Assembly (NCBI RefSeq): GCF_002557795.1
Contig: NZ_CP023777.1
Coordinates: 2,489,001 to 2,553,000 of the forward strand
Length of the DNA: 64,000 nucleotides
DNA from: Chitinophaga caeni
Lineage (GTDB): Bacteria > Bacteroidota > Bacteroidia > Chitinophagales > Chitinophagaceae
Direction of reading: 5' to 3'
This document shows, piece by piece, positions 54,258 through 63,219 of the stretch. The translations under genes were made by a program, and so were the position numbers. The first letter of the stretch is position 1. Each line of letters begins with the position of its first letter. The notes below the pieces were generated by a model. That model had not been told where the DNA came from. It did not search any database and saw only the letters and a list, made by a program, of their open reading frames with translations.

Positions 54258-54788
54258 ATGCGTAAATTAAGTATGGATGAGCTGGGCCGCAAATCTGTTG
54301 CGGAGTTCAAGGAAGCTGATAAAACGCCGCTAGTATTGATTTTGGATAATGTAAGGAGCATGCATAATGTAGGTTCCGTTTTCCGCACTGCCGATGCTTT
54401 CTTAATTCAAGGGATCGTGCTCTGCGGCTTCACACCCAAACCTCCCCACAGGGATATTCACAAAACGGCCCTAGGGGCAACGGAAACGGTAGAATGGCAA
54501 TATTTTGAAAGTACTGTCGATGCCGTGGAAGCTTTAAAGAAAGACGGTTACCGGGTAATGGCCATTGAGCAGGCAGAAAATAGTATTTCCCTGGACAGGT
54601 TTACGCCGCCTGCCGAAAAACCTTTAGCCCTCGTATTCGGTAACGAAGTAGATGGGGTCGATGCAAACGTCATGAAGATCGTTGATGGCTGTATTGAAAT
54701 TCCCCAGCTCGGTATGAAACATTCGCTGAATATTTCGGTGAGCACCGGGATCGTGGTATGGGACTTATTTAGCAAATGGAAACAATAA
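54258..54788 (+). CDS. TrmH/SpoU family RNA methyltransferase
   Basis: 176-aa SPOUT methyltransferase: LILDNVRSMHNVGSVFRTADAF (motif 1), ALVFGNEVDGVD (motif 2) and IEIPQLGMKHSLNISVSTGIVVWDL (motif 3, trefoil-knot SAM site). Would 2'-O-methylate a tRNA or rRNA nucleotide; the target is not visible. ATG 54258 is preferred to a TTG at 54249. Confidence 0.9.
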   Translation: MRKLSMDELGRKSVAEFKEADKTPLVLILDNVRSMHNVGSVFRTADAFLIQGIVLCGFTPKPPHRDIHKTALGATETVEWQYFESTVDAVEALKKDGYRVMAIEQAENSISLDRFTPPAEKPLALVFGNEVDGVDANVMKIVDGCIEIPQLGMKHSLNISVSTGIVVWDLFSKWKQ

Positions 54789-54818
54789 CATATATTAATA
54801 ATATTATAGGATATTAGA

Positions 54819-55736
54819 ATGATGATGTCATCTACAGGCACTAAAACGATCCAAAACTATTTATCACTGGTAAAATTCAGCCATACCATTTTCGCGATGC
54901 CATTCGCGATGATCGGTTTTTTTATGGCGGTGATGAAGTCGGGAAAGACTTTCGATTGGACACTTTTCTTGTTGGTAATTTTATGCATGGTTTTCGCGAG
55001 AAGTGCTGCCATGGCCTTTAATCGCTGGTTGGATGTGGAGTTCGATAAGAAAAATCCACGCACGGCCAAGCGGGAAATCCCGGCCGGAATTATTACGCGG
55101 AAGAATGCCTTGATGTTCGTTATTGGGAATTGCCTGTTATTCATCGCAACGACATGGTTTATCAATAGGATCTGTTTTTACTTATCTCCCGTGGCGCTGC
55201 TGGTGGTTTTAGGTTATAGTTATACCAAGCGCTTTACGGCGCTTTGCCACCTGGTACTGGGGGTTGGGCTTTCCCTTGCACCGGTAGGGGCTTACCTGGC
55301 AGTAACGGGGGAATTTTCTGCTTTGCCGATCATGCTATCCGTACTGGTTTTATGCTGGGTAAGCGGGTTTGATATTATTTATTCTTTGCAGGATGAAGAT
55401 TTCGATCGTTCGCAATCATTACATTCCATCCCGACCTGGTTGGGTAAAGCCGGGGGCTTAAGATTTTCCGAACTGTTACATATGATCGCCGCGGTACTAG
55501 TGGTCTTGATCGGTTATTTCGGGGATTTCGGATGGTTATACATGGTAGGCGCCGCCGGGTTTATATTAATGTTGATATTACAACACCGGTTGGTAAAGCC
55601 GCATGATCTCAGCAAGGTCAATATAGCCTTTATGACTACCAACGGTATCGCGAGCGTGGCTTATGCCGTTTTTTCAATCGTGGATATGTTCGTTACCCAT
55701 GGTACGCATGGCAGGTATTTTCAAATTTTTTATTAA
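54819..55736 (+). CDS. UbiA-family prenyltransferase
   Basis: 305 aa, eight to nine membrane helices and the two Asp-rich motifs AFNRWLDVEFDKKNPRT and SLQDEDFDRSQSLHSIPTWLGK. It should transfer a polyprenyl chain to an aromatic acid in quinone biosynthesis (4-hydroxybenzoate-type or the futalosine-pathway enzyme; the latter fits menaquinone-using Bacteroidota). Start is one of three consecutive ATG from 54819. RuvX follows at 2 nt. Confidence 0.88.
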   Translation: MMMSSTGTKTIQNYLSLVKFSHTIFAMPFAMIGFFMAVMKSGKTFDWTLFLLVILCMVFARSAAMAFNRWLDVEFDKKNPRTAKREIPAGIITRKNALMFVIGNCLLFIATTWFINRICFYLSPVALLVVLGYSYTKRFTALCHLVLGVGLSLAPVGAYLAVTGEFSALPIMLSVLVLCWVSGFDIIYSLQDEDFDRSQSLHSIPTWLGKAGGLRFSELLHMIAAVLVVLIGYFGDFGWLYMVGAAGFILMLILQHRLVKPHDLSKVNIAFMTTNGIASVAYAVFSIVDMFVTHGTHGRYFQIFY

Positions 55737-55738
55737 TC

Positions 55739-56152
55739 ATGGGCAGAATATTAGCAATCGATTATGGCCGGAAAAGAACGGGCCTCGCTGTAACAGATCC
55801 TTTAAAGATCATTGCCAGCGGCTTAACCACCGTGCCTAGTCATACCTTGGTGCAATACCTTAAACAATACACAAGCCAGGAGAGCGTGGAACTTTTCTTG
55901 GTAGGGGAGCCGAAGAACCTGGACGGCGGCACGACGGATGCAACGGTTTTCGTGGAGCAATGTGTGAACCTGCTGACTAAGCATTTCCCTTCCATACCCA
56001 TCAAGCTCATGGATGAGCGATTTACGAGCAAGATGGCCTTCCGCAGTATGATCGATAGCGGGATGAAGAAAAAAGACCGCCAAAATAAGGGTTTGATCGA
56101 CGAAATTAGCGCAACAATCCTGTTACAGGAGTACCTACAAACGCAGCTTTAA
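55739..56152 (+). CDS. ruvX: Holliday junction resolvase-like YqgF/RuvX
   Basis: 137 aa with the RNase-H-like start ILAIDYGRKRTGLAVTDP (catalytic D8 region), the central FLVGEPKNLDGG, and PIKLMDERFTSKMAFRSMI. YqgF processes the 5' end of 16S rRNA and has been proposed to act on Holliday junctions. Two nt after the prenyltransferase stop, so co-transcribed. Confidence 0.93.
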   Translation: MGRILAIDYGRKRTGLAVTDPLKIIASGLTTVPSHTLVQYLKQYTSQESVELFLVGEPKNLDGGTTDATVFVEQCVNLLTKHFPSIPIKLMDERFTSKMAFRSMIDSGMKKKDRQNKGLIDEISATILLQEYLQTQL

Positions 56153-56163
56153 TAAGAATTGAT

Positions 56164-56171
56164 TAATTTTG
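56164..56171 (+). promoter_or_regulatory. -7 box upstream of def
   Basis: TAATTTTG is an exact TAnnTTTG match 46 nt before ATG 56218; no TTTG at -33. Confidence 0.35.
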
Positions 56172-56217
56172 CATTTTCATTGAACAAAAGCGTCCGAAAA
56201 ACGCAAGAGATTTTAAC

Positions 56218-56796
56218 ATGATATTACCAATCGTAGCTTACGGCAACCCGGTTTTGAGAAAAGTAGCGGTAGATATTGATGCCGATTATCCCGATTTAAA
56301 ACAATTGATCGCTAATATGTGGGAAACGATGTACGCCTCAAACGGTGTCGGTATCGCTGCCCCCCAAGTGAATAAATCTATCCGTTTATTCGTAGTAGAT
56401 AGTAAACAGATTATCGATAACCTGGAAGAAGATGAGAAAAATGATTACCCGGGAGATGAAGGTGTCAAGGAAGTGTTTATCAATGCGCGGATCGTTGAAA
56501 CCAACGGTGATGAATGGCCATACAATGAAGGCTGCCTCAGCATACCCAAAGTGAGGGAAGATGTGTACCGCGCGGAAACAGTGACCCTGCGCTACCAGGA
56601 TGAGCATTTCAAGGAGCACACCAAAACATTTTTGGGCGTGACCGCGAGAGTCATCATGCATGAATACGATCATATTGACGGCATACTCTTCATCGACCAT
56701 TTGAAGCCATTGAAAAAAAGGATGATCAAAAGCAAACTGGAAGATATTTCAAAAGGTAAAATTAGGGTTGATTACAAGATGTCATTTCCTAAATAA
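56218..56796 (+). CDS. def: peptide deformylase
   Basis: 192 aa. All three deformylase motifs are present: GVGIAAPQ (43-50), EGCLSIP with metal-binding C106, and HEYDH with H148, E149 and H152. Removes the formyl group from the initiator methionine of nascent proteins. Normal length. Confidence 0.96.
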   Translation: MILPIVAYGNPVLRKVAVDIDADYPDLKQLIANMWETMYASNGVGIAAPQVNKSIRLFVVDSKQIIDNLEEDEKNDYPGDEGVKEVFINARIVETNGDEWPYNEGCLSIPKVREDVYRAETVTLRYQDEHFKEHTKTFLGVTARVIMHEYDHIDGILFIDHLKPLKKRMIKSKLEDISKGKIRVDYKMSFPK

Positions 56797-56877
56797 AAAG
56801 GAGAATAATTTCATATTGTAAATATTTTTCTTATTTTAGTCCTATTAAATCATTAACAAAACACCTATAACTGCAAA

Positions 56878-57429
56878 TTGGGATCTATTCCAACATATAA
56901 TGAAACCGAATTAGTAATGGGGTTGAAAGCCAAGGATCAGCAGGTCTTCGGATATTTATATGATCATTATTCTCCAGCATTATACGGTGTTATCTTGAAA
57001 GTGATTAATGATGAAACTTCCGCGAGCGATATTTTGCAGGAAGTTTTTTTGAAGATTTGGAAAAGTATTGACCGCTACGATACGGAAAAAGGCCGACTAT
57101 TCACCTGGATGCTCAATATAGCCAGGAATACTGCTATCGATAGCTTACGATCCAAGGCACATAAATTGGATCAGAAAATCCAAGAGATCAGCGCTGACGT
57201 ATATACACATACAAGCCAATTAACGGTTCAGCCTTCGATTGATCATCTCGGACTCTCAAAAGTGCTGGATAAACTTAACAAGGAACAACGCAAGATAATT
57301 GACCTTGCCTATTACAAGGGCTGTACACAGGATGAAATTGCCAAGATTTTAGACATCCCGCTAGGTACAGTAAAGACTAGAATGAGAAACGCTATCATTC
57401 AATTACGAAATTTATTAAAACAGTCGTAA
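56878..57429 (+). CDS. ECF RNA polymerase sigma factor (RskA-linked)
   Basis: 183-aa sigma-70 ECF factor. Region 2: QQVFGYLYDHYSPALYGVILK and DILQEVFLKIWKS (about 22-70); region 4: KEQRKIIDLAYYKGCTQDEIAKILDIPLGTVKTRMRNAI (about 138-178). A TTG start at 56878 gives the family length; the first ATG (56917) would remove the conserved N-terminus. The following anti-sigma gene starts 6 nt later. Confidence 0.9.
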   Translation: MGSIPTYNETELVMGLKAKDQQVFGYLYDHYSPALYGVILKVINDETSASDILQEVFLKIWKSIDRYDTEKGRLFTWMLNIARNTAIDSLRSKAHKLDQKIQEISADVYTHTSQLTVQPSIDHLGLSKVLDKLNKEQRKIIDLAYYKGCTQDEIAKILDIPLGTVKTRMRNAIIQLRNLLKQS

Positions 57430-57435
57430 GCAAAA

Positions 57436-58314
57436 GTGGACGTACAACGTTACATATCGTCAGGTATCATAGAAAGTTATGTAGCAGGTTTAGTTTCTGA
57501 ACAGGAGGCTAAAGAGTTACAGGAAGCTATGTTACAATATCCTGAAGTGAAGCAAGCCGTAGATGCTTGCCAACAGGATATGGAACGCTATGTCCAGATG
57601 TTTTCCTTACAGCCGCCGAAGGTGGTTAAGGAAAAAATCTTTGAATTGATTAATAGCGATGATCTCGTAGGTCATGTCACCGCTGAGGATGCAACTGAGA
57701 AAAGTGCTTCCCCTGCCATGAAAGCTTATACCGTGGCCAGCGAATTCCCGGAAGAAGAGCATACTGATGGAGCCAGGTCCTGGAGATGGGTCGCGGCTGC
57801 CGCCATTATCTTATTGCTCATTAGCGCCGGGTTCAACTATAAATTGTATACCGATAAATCCGAACTGGATTCAAAATATCAAGCTTTACAGGTAGAACAA
57901 TCTACCTTGATGGCAAAAAACCAAGTATTTCAAACCAAGTTGTCCGATATGGACAATATGATGCTTTGGATGAAAGATCCTGCCACCAAGAAGGTCATGT
58001 TACCGGGCGCCTCGAAAGATCATTCCGATTACCTGGCAACGGTTTATTGGAACCCTTCCGATCAAAATGTTTATATAGCTGCTAATAATCTCCCGGAGCC
58101 AAATGCAGATCAACAATACCAATTATGGGCCATCGTGAAAGGACAAAAAGAACCGATGGATGCCGGGGTATTTAATATGAAGGATTTGGAACATCCCATG
58201 CAAAAGATGAAACAATTCGGGGATGGCGTGATTGCTTTCGCGATAACCCTTGAAAAGAAAGGCGGCAGCGAGAAACCTACAATGCCTATCATCGTGGCCG
58301 GTAAAACCAGTTAG
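57436..58314 (+). CDS. anti-sigma factor, RskA family
   Basis: 292 aa, GTG start. Cytoplasmic N-terminal domain (about 1-75, SSGIIESYVAGLVSEQEA) that would hold the sigma factor, membrane helix at about 116-134 (WRWVAAAAIILLLISAGFNY), and an extracytoplasmic RskA-type domain (YLATVYWNPSDQNVYIAANNLPEPNADQQYQLWAIVKGQ). Probably senses envelope or redox stress. Six nt after the sigma gene. Confidence 0.92.
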   Translation: MDVQRYISSGIIESYVAGLVSEQEAKELQEAMLQYPEVKQAVDACQQDMERYVQMFSLQPPKVVKEKIFELINSDDLVGHVTAEDATEKSASPAMKAYTVASEFPEEEHTDGARSWRWVAAAAIILLLISAGFNYKLYTDKSELDSKYQALQVEQSTLMAKNQVFQTKLSDMDNMMLWMKDPATKKVMLPGASKDHSDYLATVYWNPSDQNVYIAANNLPEPNADQQYQLWAIVKGQKEPMDAGVFNMKDLEHPMQKMKQFGDGVIAFAITLEKKGGSEKPTMPIIVAGKTS

Positions 58315-58383
58315 CTCCTCCTGCTGATTTCAATACGATCTATTTTCTTGTATTTTCTTTAACATCTATTCATTGGCGCAGTG

Positions 58384-58414
58384 TTTGCTACTTGAAATTC
58401 TGTTTATAACTTTG
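58384..58414 (+). promoter_or_regulatory. consensus Bacteroidota promoter
   Basis: TTTG (58384-58387), 19-bp spacer and TAACTTTG (58407-58414) match the -33/-7 consensus exactly. The GTG start of the next gene is 4 nt further on, so the mRNA would be leaderless. Confidence 0.65.
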
Positions 58415-58418
58415 CTTC

Positions 58419-59342
58419 GTGAGATATATCCTGGTATTTTTTTTAAGTTTTTATTGCCTACAATCTGCTGCACAAGATACCGCTAGCTACAGGGGGATGA
58501 TCGTGAATTTGGATGAATTTACGGTGAAGGCCAAGCGCCTGGGTTTTGATGTAAACAGCTTCATCAAGAGGGTGGAAGATGATACCACTTTTTACCAGGC
58601 TTTTAAACACCTGCGCCGCGTTAGCTTCGATGCTGATAATAATATAAGGATCACTTCGAAGAAGGGGGCTGACCAAGCTTCATTGGTAAGTAAAACGAGG
58701 CAACATTATGCAAATAATTGCCGTAGCATGGAAGTCCTAGAGGAAAAAACGACCGGCGATTTTTACAACCGTAAGAAAGAATACAATTATTATACGGCAG
58801 AGTTATATGCCAACCTCTTCTTTACAAAGGGTGTCGTTTGTAATGATGATGAACTGTCGCCTAAAAGCCGGTCCAGTATCGAGAAGCATAAGGGCCAATT
58901 AAAACAGTTGATCTTCAACCCGGGAAAACCTATCAAGGGCGTGCCGATCGTGGGACATAAAGTAGCGATCTTTAGTGATGGCATCCGCCAATGGTATGAT
59001 TTTTCTATTAAACAGGAAGCCTATTTGGGTACTACTTGTTACGTGTTCTCCGCTGTAGTGAAACCCGGTTTAAACAAGATCAATAAAGCTGAAGTGGTGA
59101 TTAATGAATTGACTACTTATTTTGATAAGGATAACTATGAAATTGTCGGTAGAAAATATTCCCTGTCTTACAAAACATTGATCTTCGATTTCGATGTAAG
59201 CATGGTCGTGCAGATGACGCATGTAGGAGATTTATTGGTGCCTTCGCTGATTACTTATGATGGTACTTGGAATGTACCTTTTAAGAAAAGGGAAACGGCG
59301 AAGTTCAAGGCACGGTTCCACCATTTTTCTGTCACGGATTAG
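58419..59342 (+). CDS. exported protein of unknown function
   Basis: 307 aa, GTG start directly behind a consensus promoter. Signal peptide (MRYILVFFLSFYCLQSAAQ, cleavage about 19). The mature part is basic and beta-rich with FNPGKPIKGVPIVGHKVAIF and WNVPFKKRETAKFKARFHHFSVTD. I do not recognise a named family. Similar proteins occur in Bacteroidota as conserved hypotheticals, as far as I can judge from the shape. Confidence 0.7.
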   Translation: MRYILVFFLSFYCLQSAAQDTASYRGMIVNLDEFTVKAKRLGFDVNSFIKRVEDDTTFYQAFKHLRRVSFDADNNIRITSKKGADQASLVSKTRQHYANNCRSMEVLEEKTTGDFYNRKKEYNYYTAELYANLFFTKGVVCNDDELSPKSRSSIEKHKGQLKQLIFNPGKPIKGVPIVGHKVAIFSDGIRQWYDFSIKQEAYLGTTCYVFSAVVKPGLNKINKAEVVINELTTYFDKDNYEIVGRKYSLSYKTLIFDFDVSMVVQMTHVGDLLVPSLITYDGTWNVPFKKRETAKFKARFHHFSVTD

Positions 59343-59438
59343 TGGCGGATTAACGCGGGGGACACGGATTAGTTTTTGGGTTTTTGTTGGTTCTTTTTGT
59401 TTTTTCCTTCTTTTATTTTTTTCTTATTTGATGATTCT

Positions 59439-61121
59439 TTAGCGGATGAGGGTGATGCTGCCGGATTTTTGATATACTTTTTGAGTGATGTCGTCAGTAT
59501 ATTGTACCATGAAGGTGTAAGTGCCGATGGGTGCGTCATCATTTTTGAATTTTCCATTCCAACCGATGCCGGCTTGACTAGTATAGAAAAATAAATTACC
59601 CCAGCGGTCAAAGATGCTTAACCTGTATTCGCCCAGGCTGCATCTTACCCTCGGTCTGAAAAAATCATTTATGCCATCGCCGTTGGGTGAGAATGCCGAG
59701 GGGAAATATACTTCGCAGCCACAGTCTTCAATTTGTATCATGATGGAATCTGTTGCCCTGCCGCAAACGTTTTGCGCAACAATGGCATAAATGCCGGGTT
59801 GCGTAACCAGGAATTGCGGAACGGAGGAACTGTCTTGCCATTTATAATCTAATCCGGCGCCATTAGGCTGAAGGTAAAAAATATCACTGCTGCATATCGT
59901 GCTGTCTGGTCCCAGGTTAACGCGCAAGGTATCGTTATACATCACGTTGATCGAATCCGTGCTTTCGCATCGGCCGATTTGCGCATGAACATAGTAGGTC
60001 CCGGCAGAATCCACGTAAAACGTAGCTTGCGTTGAGCCGTCTTGCCAAGTATATTGCCCCGTGCCATAATCCGCAGTTAGAACCAGGAACTCACCGGTGC
60101 ATATAGTAGTGTCATTTCCCAGGTCAACTACGCCCAATGAATTATAGTTGATACTCACGGTATCTACAACCTCGCAAATATTATTAATGTTAACAAATAC
60201 CCAGTAATCACCGCGGCTGCTAACGTTTATACTCGGTGTTCTCGCCCCGGTACTCCAACGGTACCCCGTGGCAGCCGGATCGCTGGCGTTCAGAACAATC
60301 GTTTCGCCTGCACAGAGTAAAGAATCCGTTCCTGCTGAAAAAGGGTGCTCTGGTCCCGTAATCTGTACATTTATCGTGTCCCTGAAAATTCCGCAACCTT
60401 TAGCATTAGCTTCAACCCAATATTGTCCTGTAGCGGAAGCGGTAATTGTAGGGGATGTTTCCCCGGTACTCCATAAATATTCCGTATTCTGAGCGGTGGC
60501 GTCCAACATGATAACTTCCCCTGTGCACAATACCAGGTCTTGCCCTAGTTCGATACTCGGCATCGGGGTGTAAAAAACATTGATACTATCTTTTATTTGG
60601 CAGCCGTCAACAGTTAGTTTATAGGTCCCGGTTGTATCAACAATAAGTGAATCTAGCATCGTACTATCCTGCCACATAAAGCTAGCGCCGGGAATGTTAG
60701 GGGCGTACAATACCAGCGTTGAATCTACGCAGAGCGTAGTATCTTCCCCGAAGGGGGATGGGGTCGGTGTTACCGCCCTGATGAACTGTGTACTTGTGTC
60801 GGCAATATTATTTGAATAAGTTATTAGTTGAACAGTGTAAACTTGGGGGTTCGTATAAATATGCCAAGGCTTTTCCTTGCTATACGAAGTGTCGAATAAC
60901 CCTGAAGCGGGATCTCCAAAAGTCCATCTTACCGAGTCTATTAAACTGGTATCGGCATCGATCCTGAAGAATACCGTATCGCCGAGGCAGGTTGTGCTGT
61001 ATGAAAACGGGGCAGGCGCCCAAAGTAGTGATCTCTTTGCGGGATGCGTATAGGCTACCAGGAAAGAAATAGTGGCTAATACTAATAAGATAGCGCATGT
61101 ATATTGGCGAAGGCTTTTCAT
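59439..61121 (-). CDS. T9SS-sorted surface protein with PKD and Ig-like repeats
   Basis: 560 aa. N-terminal signal helix (about 8-24), a PKD-type domain (VRWTFGDPASG...YTNPQVYTVQLITYS, about 60-112), then five Ig-like units of about 75 residues, each with a C...L.L.A..Y.W..G pattern, and a C-terminal CHU_C/type-B gliding sorting domain (YFPSAFSPNGDGINDFFRPRV...). Secreted by the type IX system and probably cell-surface adhesin-like. A large T-rich stretch lies after its stop. Confidence 0.85.
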   Translation of the reverse strand: MKSLRQYTCAILLVLATISFLVAYTHPAKRSLLWAPAPFSYSTTCLGDTVFFRIDADTSLIDSVRWTFGDPASGLFDTSYSKEKPWHIYTNPQVYTVQLITYSNNIADTSTQFIRAVTPTPSPFGEDTTLCVDSTLVLYAPNIPGASFMWQDSTMLDSLIVDTTGTYKLTVDGCQIKDSINVFYTPMPSIELGQDLVLCTGEVIMLDATAQNTEYLWSTGETSPTITASATGQYWVEANAKGCGIFRDTINVQITGPEHPFSAGTDSLLCAGETIVLNASDPAATGYRWSTGARTPSINVSSRGDYWVFVNINNICEVVDTVSINYNSLGVVDLGNDTTICTGEFLVLTADYGTGQYTWQDGSTQATFYVDSAGTYYVHAQIGRCESTDSINVMYNDTLRVNLGPDSTICSSDIFYLQPNGAGLDYKWQDSSSVPQFLVTQPGIYAIVAQNVCGRATDSIMIQIEDCGCEVYFPSAFSPNGDGINDFFRPRVRCSLGEYRLSIFDRWGNLFFYTSQAGIGWNGKFKNDDAPIGTYTFMVQYTDDITQKVYQKSGSITLIR

Positions 61122-61209
61122 GAATAGTATGGTAGAGCACTAAATTAATAGAAAAATTTATATGCAAAAACTATAAACTGAAATTTGGTGGTCTTACCTC
61201 CGCAAATAG

Positions 61210-62280
61210 TTATGATTCTTCCCCGTTTCTCCAGCCCATATAGCGGCGCCATTTTTCGATGACCGAGCTGAAATCTTCAGGCATCGGGCTTTCGAAGTGC
61301 ATTTCTTTGCCGGTGGTTGGGTGAACAAACCCGAGCGTCCTGGCATGAAGTGCATGCCTGGGCATGATTTCGAAGCAATTATCTACAAATTGCTTGTACT
61401 TAGCAAAAACGGTTCCTTTCACGATGCGGTTACCACCGTAAGTATCATCATTGAATAATGAATGTCCCACGTGCTGCATATGCACCCTGATTTGATGTGT
61501 TCTACCGGTTTCCAGCCGGCATTCGATCAAGGTAACGTAGTTAAACCGCTCTAAAACCTTGTAGTGGGTGATTGCTTCCTTCCCGTAATCGCCTTCGGGG
61601 TAAACATCCATGATTTTGCGGAAGCGCTGGTGACGCCCAACATGCCCGGTAATGGTGCCTTCCTCTTCTTCGAAGTCGCCCCAGGCAAGGGCTACATAGC
61701 GTCTTTGCACGGTATGATCCGCAAATTGCTTGGCGAGTAGGTTCAGGGTTTGTTCATTTTTACCGATAACGAGCAAGCCGCTTGTATTTTTGTCGATCCG
61801 GTGCACCAATCCCATACGTGTTAATACCGGCTCGGTAAGGTTGTCTTTATCTTCTGCCAGGTAATAAGCCAAACCGTTTACCAGCGTTCCCGAATAGTTA
61901 CCACAACCCGGATGAACTACCATCCCGGCGGGTTTATCGATTACCATCAGGTCATCATCTTCATAAACGATGCTCAAGGGTATATTTTCAGGTAAAACCT
62001 CGTTATTCTCAGGATTTTTACTTGAAAAAACGATGATTTTATCGGATGGCTTTATTTTATAATTTGATTTGACAGCTTTGTCATTCACGAGTACATGGCC
62101 ATTTTCGATGGCTTGCTGGATTTTATTGCGGGTCGCACCTTCAATACGTTGCATGAGGAATTTATCGATACGTAAAGGTTCTTGACCTTTATCTACCGTC
62201 ATATTGATCCGCTCAAACAGTTCCTCACTGCCATCGCCATTCTCCAGTTCGTCATCCAAATCCAGCAATTCTTCGTTCAT
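61210..62280 (-). CDS. RluA-family 23S rRNA pseudouridine synthase (RluD-like)
   Basis: 356 aa. An acidic N-terminus (about 1-20), S4 domain (RIDKFLMQRIEGATRNKIQQAI..., about 25-85) and the catalytic domain with VHPGCGNYSGTLVNGLAYYL and the active-site Asp in GLVHRIDKNTSGLLV. Likely RluD-like, modifying helix 69 of 23S rRNA. ATG 62280 chosen; the longer reading to 62370 overlaps the divergent lipB promoter. A TACCTTTG box is at 62304-62297 (minus strand). Confidence 0.92.
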   Translation of the reverse strand: MNEELLDLDDELENGDGSEELFERINMTVDKGQEPLRIDKFLMQRIEGATRNKIQQAIENGHVLVNDKAVKSNYKIKPSDKIIVFSSKNPENNEVLPENIPLSIVYEDDDLMVIDKPAGMVVHPGCGNYSGTLVNGLAYYLAEDKDNLTEPVLTRMGLVHRIDKNTSGLLVIGKNEQTLNLLAKQFADHTVQRRYVALAWGDFEEEEGTITGHVGRHQRFRKIMDVYPEGDYGKEAITHYKVLERFNYVTLIECRLETGRTHQIRVHMQHVGHSLFNDDTYGGNRIVKGTVFAKYKQFVDNCFEIMPRHALHARTLGFVHPTTGKEMHFESPMPEDFSSVIEKWRRYMGWRNGEES

Positions 62281-62333
62281 GTATGAAAAATTTTTGCAAA
62301 GGTACGAAAACGTAAGCGGATCGGGTACATTCG

Positions 62334-62364
62334 TTCGATATATGGAAAATGATTGATAATTTTG
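62334..62364 (+). promoter_or_regulatory. lipB promoter
   Basis: TAATTTTG (62357-62364) is an exact -7 box, TTCG (62334-62337) is 19 bp upstream in place of TTTG, and the ATG follows 4 nt after the -7 box. Confidence 0.45.
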
Positions 62365-62368
62365 CAGC

Positions 62369-63109
62369 ATGAAACAACCGGAAGTGCAACAAGTGTGGTT
62401 GAAAGATCTTGGGAAGATTGATTACCAGGATGCTTGGGATCTGCAAGAACAGTTATTACAGCAAAACCTCGCGGTTAAGAAACAGGTTCGTGATGCCGGC
62501 GAGGGGAATCACACCGGTTTAAATACGCGGCACCACCTGCTTTTCTGCGAACATTCCCCCGTTTATACCCTTGGTAAAAGCGGCCATTTGGAAAACTTAT
62601 TGATCAATAACCAGCAATTGCAGGAAAGGGGGATTCAATTTGTTCATACGAACCGCGGTGGTGATATCACCTTCCACGGCGAAGGACAAATTGTTGGCTA
62701 TCCCATCTTGGATTTAGAACAATTTTATACTGATATCGGTAAATATCTGCGGAATATCGAGGAGGTTATTATCAAGGTATTGGCGCATTACAATATTAAG
62801 GGAGACCGTTCGAAGGGCGAAACGGGTGTTTGGCTTGATCCTCATGACCCGGCCAAAGCCCGGAAAATTTGCGCGATGGGCGTTCGTTGCAGCCGCTGGG
62901 TAACGATGCATGGCTTTGCATTGAATGTAAATACGGATATGAACTATTTTAACTATATCGTTCCTTGCGGCATCGTTGATAAGAAAGTAACTTCCCTGGA
63001 ACAAGAGCTTGGTCGCAGCGTGGATATGGACGAAGTAAAGGGGCTGATCCGGGAAGCTTTCCAACAAGTATTTGAGGTGCAGGTAAAGGATGAAATGCCC
63101 ATGGGATAA
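62369..63109 (+). CDS. lipB: lipoyl(octanoyl) transferase LipB
   Basis: 246 aa. Transfers octanoate from ACP to the E2 and GcvH domains as first step of lipoate synthesis. Motifs RGGDITFHGEGQIVGYP (RGGD 96-99), the catalytic lysine K166 in KICAMGVR and the acyl-enzyme Cys C200 in VPCGI are all present. Divergent from the pseudouridine synthase gene. Confidence 0.96.
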   Translation: MKQPEVQQVWLKDLGKIDYQDAWDLQEQLLQQNLAVKKQVRDAGEGNHTGLNTRHHLLFCEHSPVYTLGKSGHLENLLINNQQLQERGIQFVHTNRGGDITFHGEGQIVGYPILDLEQFYTDIGKYLRNIEEVIIKVLAHYNIKGDRSKGETGVWLDPHDPAKARKICAMGVRCSRWVTMHGFALNVNTDMNYFNYIVPCGIVDKKVTSLEQELGRSVDMDEVKGLIREAFQQVFEVQVKDEMPMG

Positions 63110-63161
63110 GTTCGTCCGCTACCGCTTGAAAAGATAAGCCTGGGTATTTGATAATAGCAGT

Positions 63162-63209
63162 AAAAAAATGGGGTGTCATAAGTTAAATCTTAATACACCC
63201 CATTTTTTT
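63162..63209. terminator. bidirectional terminator after lipB
   Basis: AAAAAAATGGGGTGT and ACACCCCATTTTTTT are complementary over 15 bp around an 18-base loop, giving a T-run in both directions between two convergent genes. Confidence 0.88.
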
Positions 63210-63219
63210 ATCACGAATC

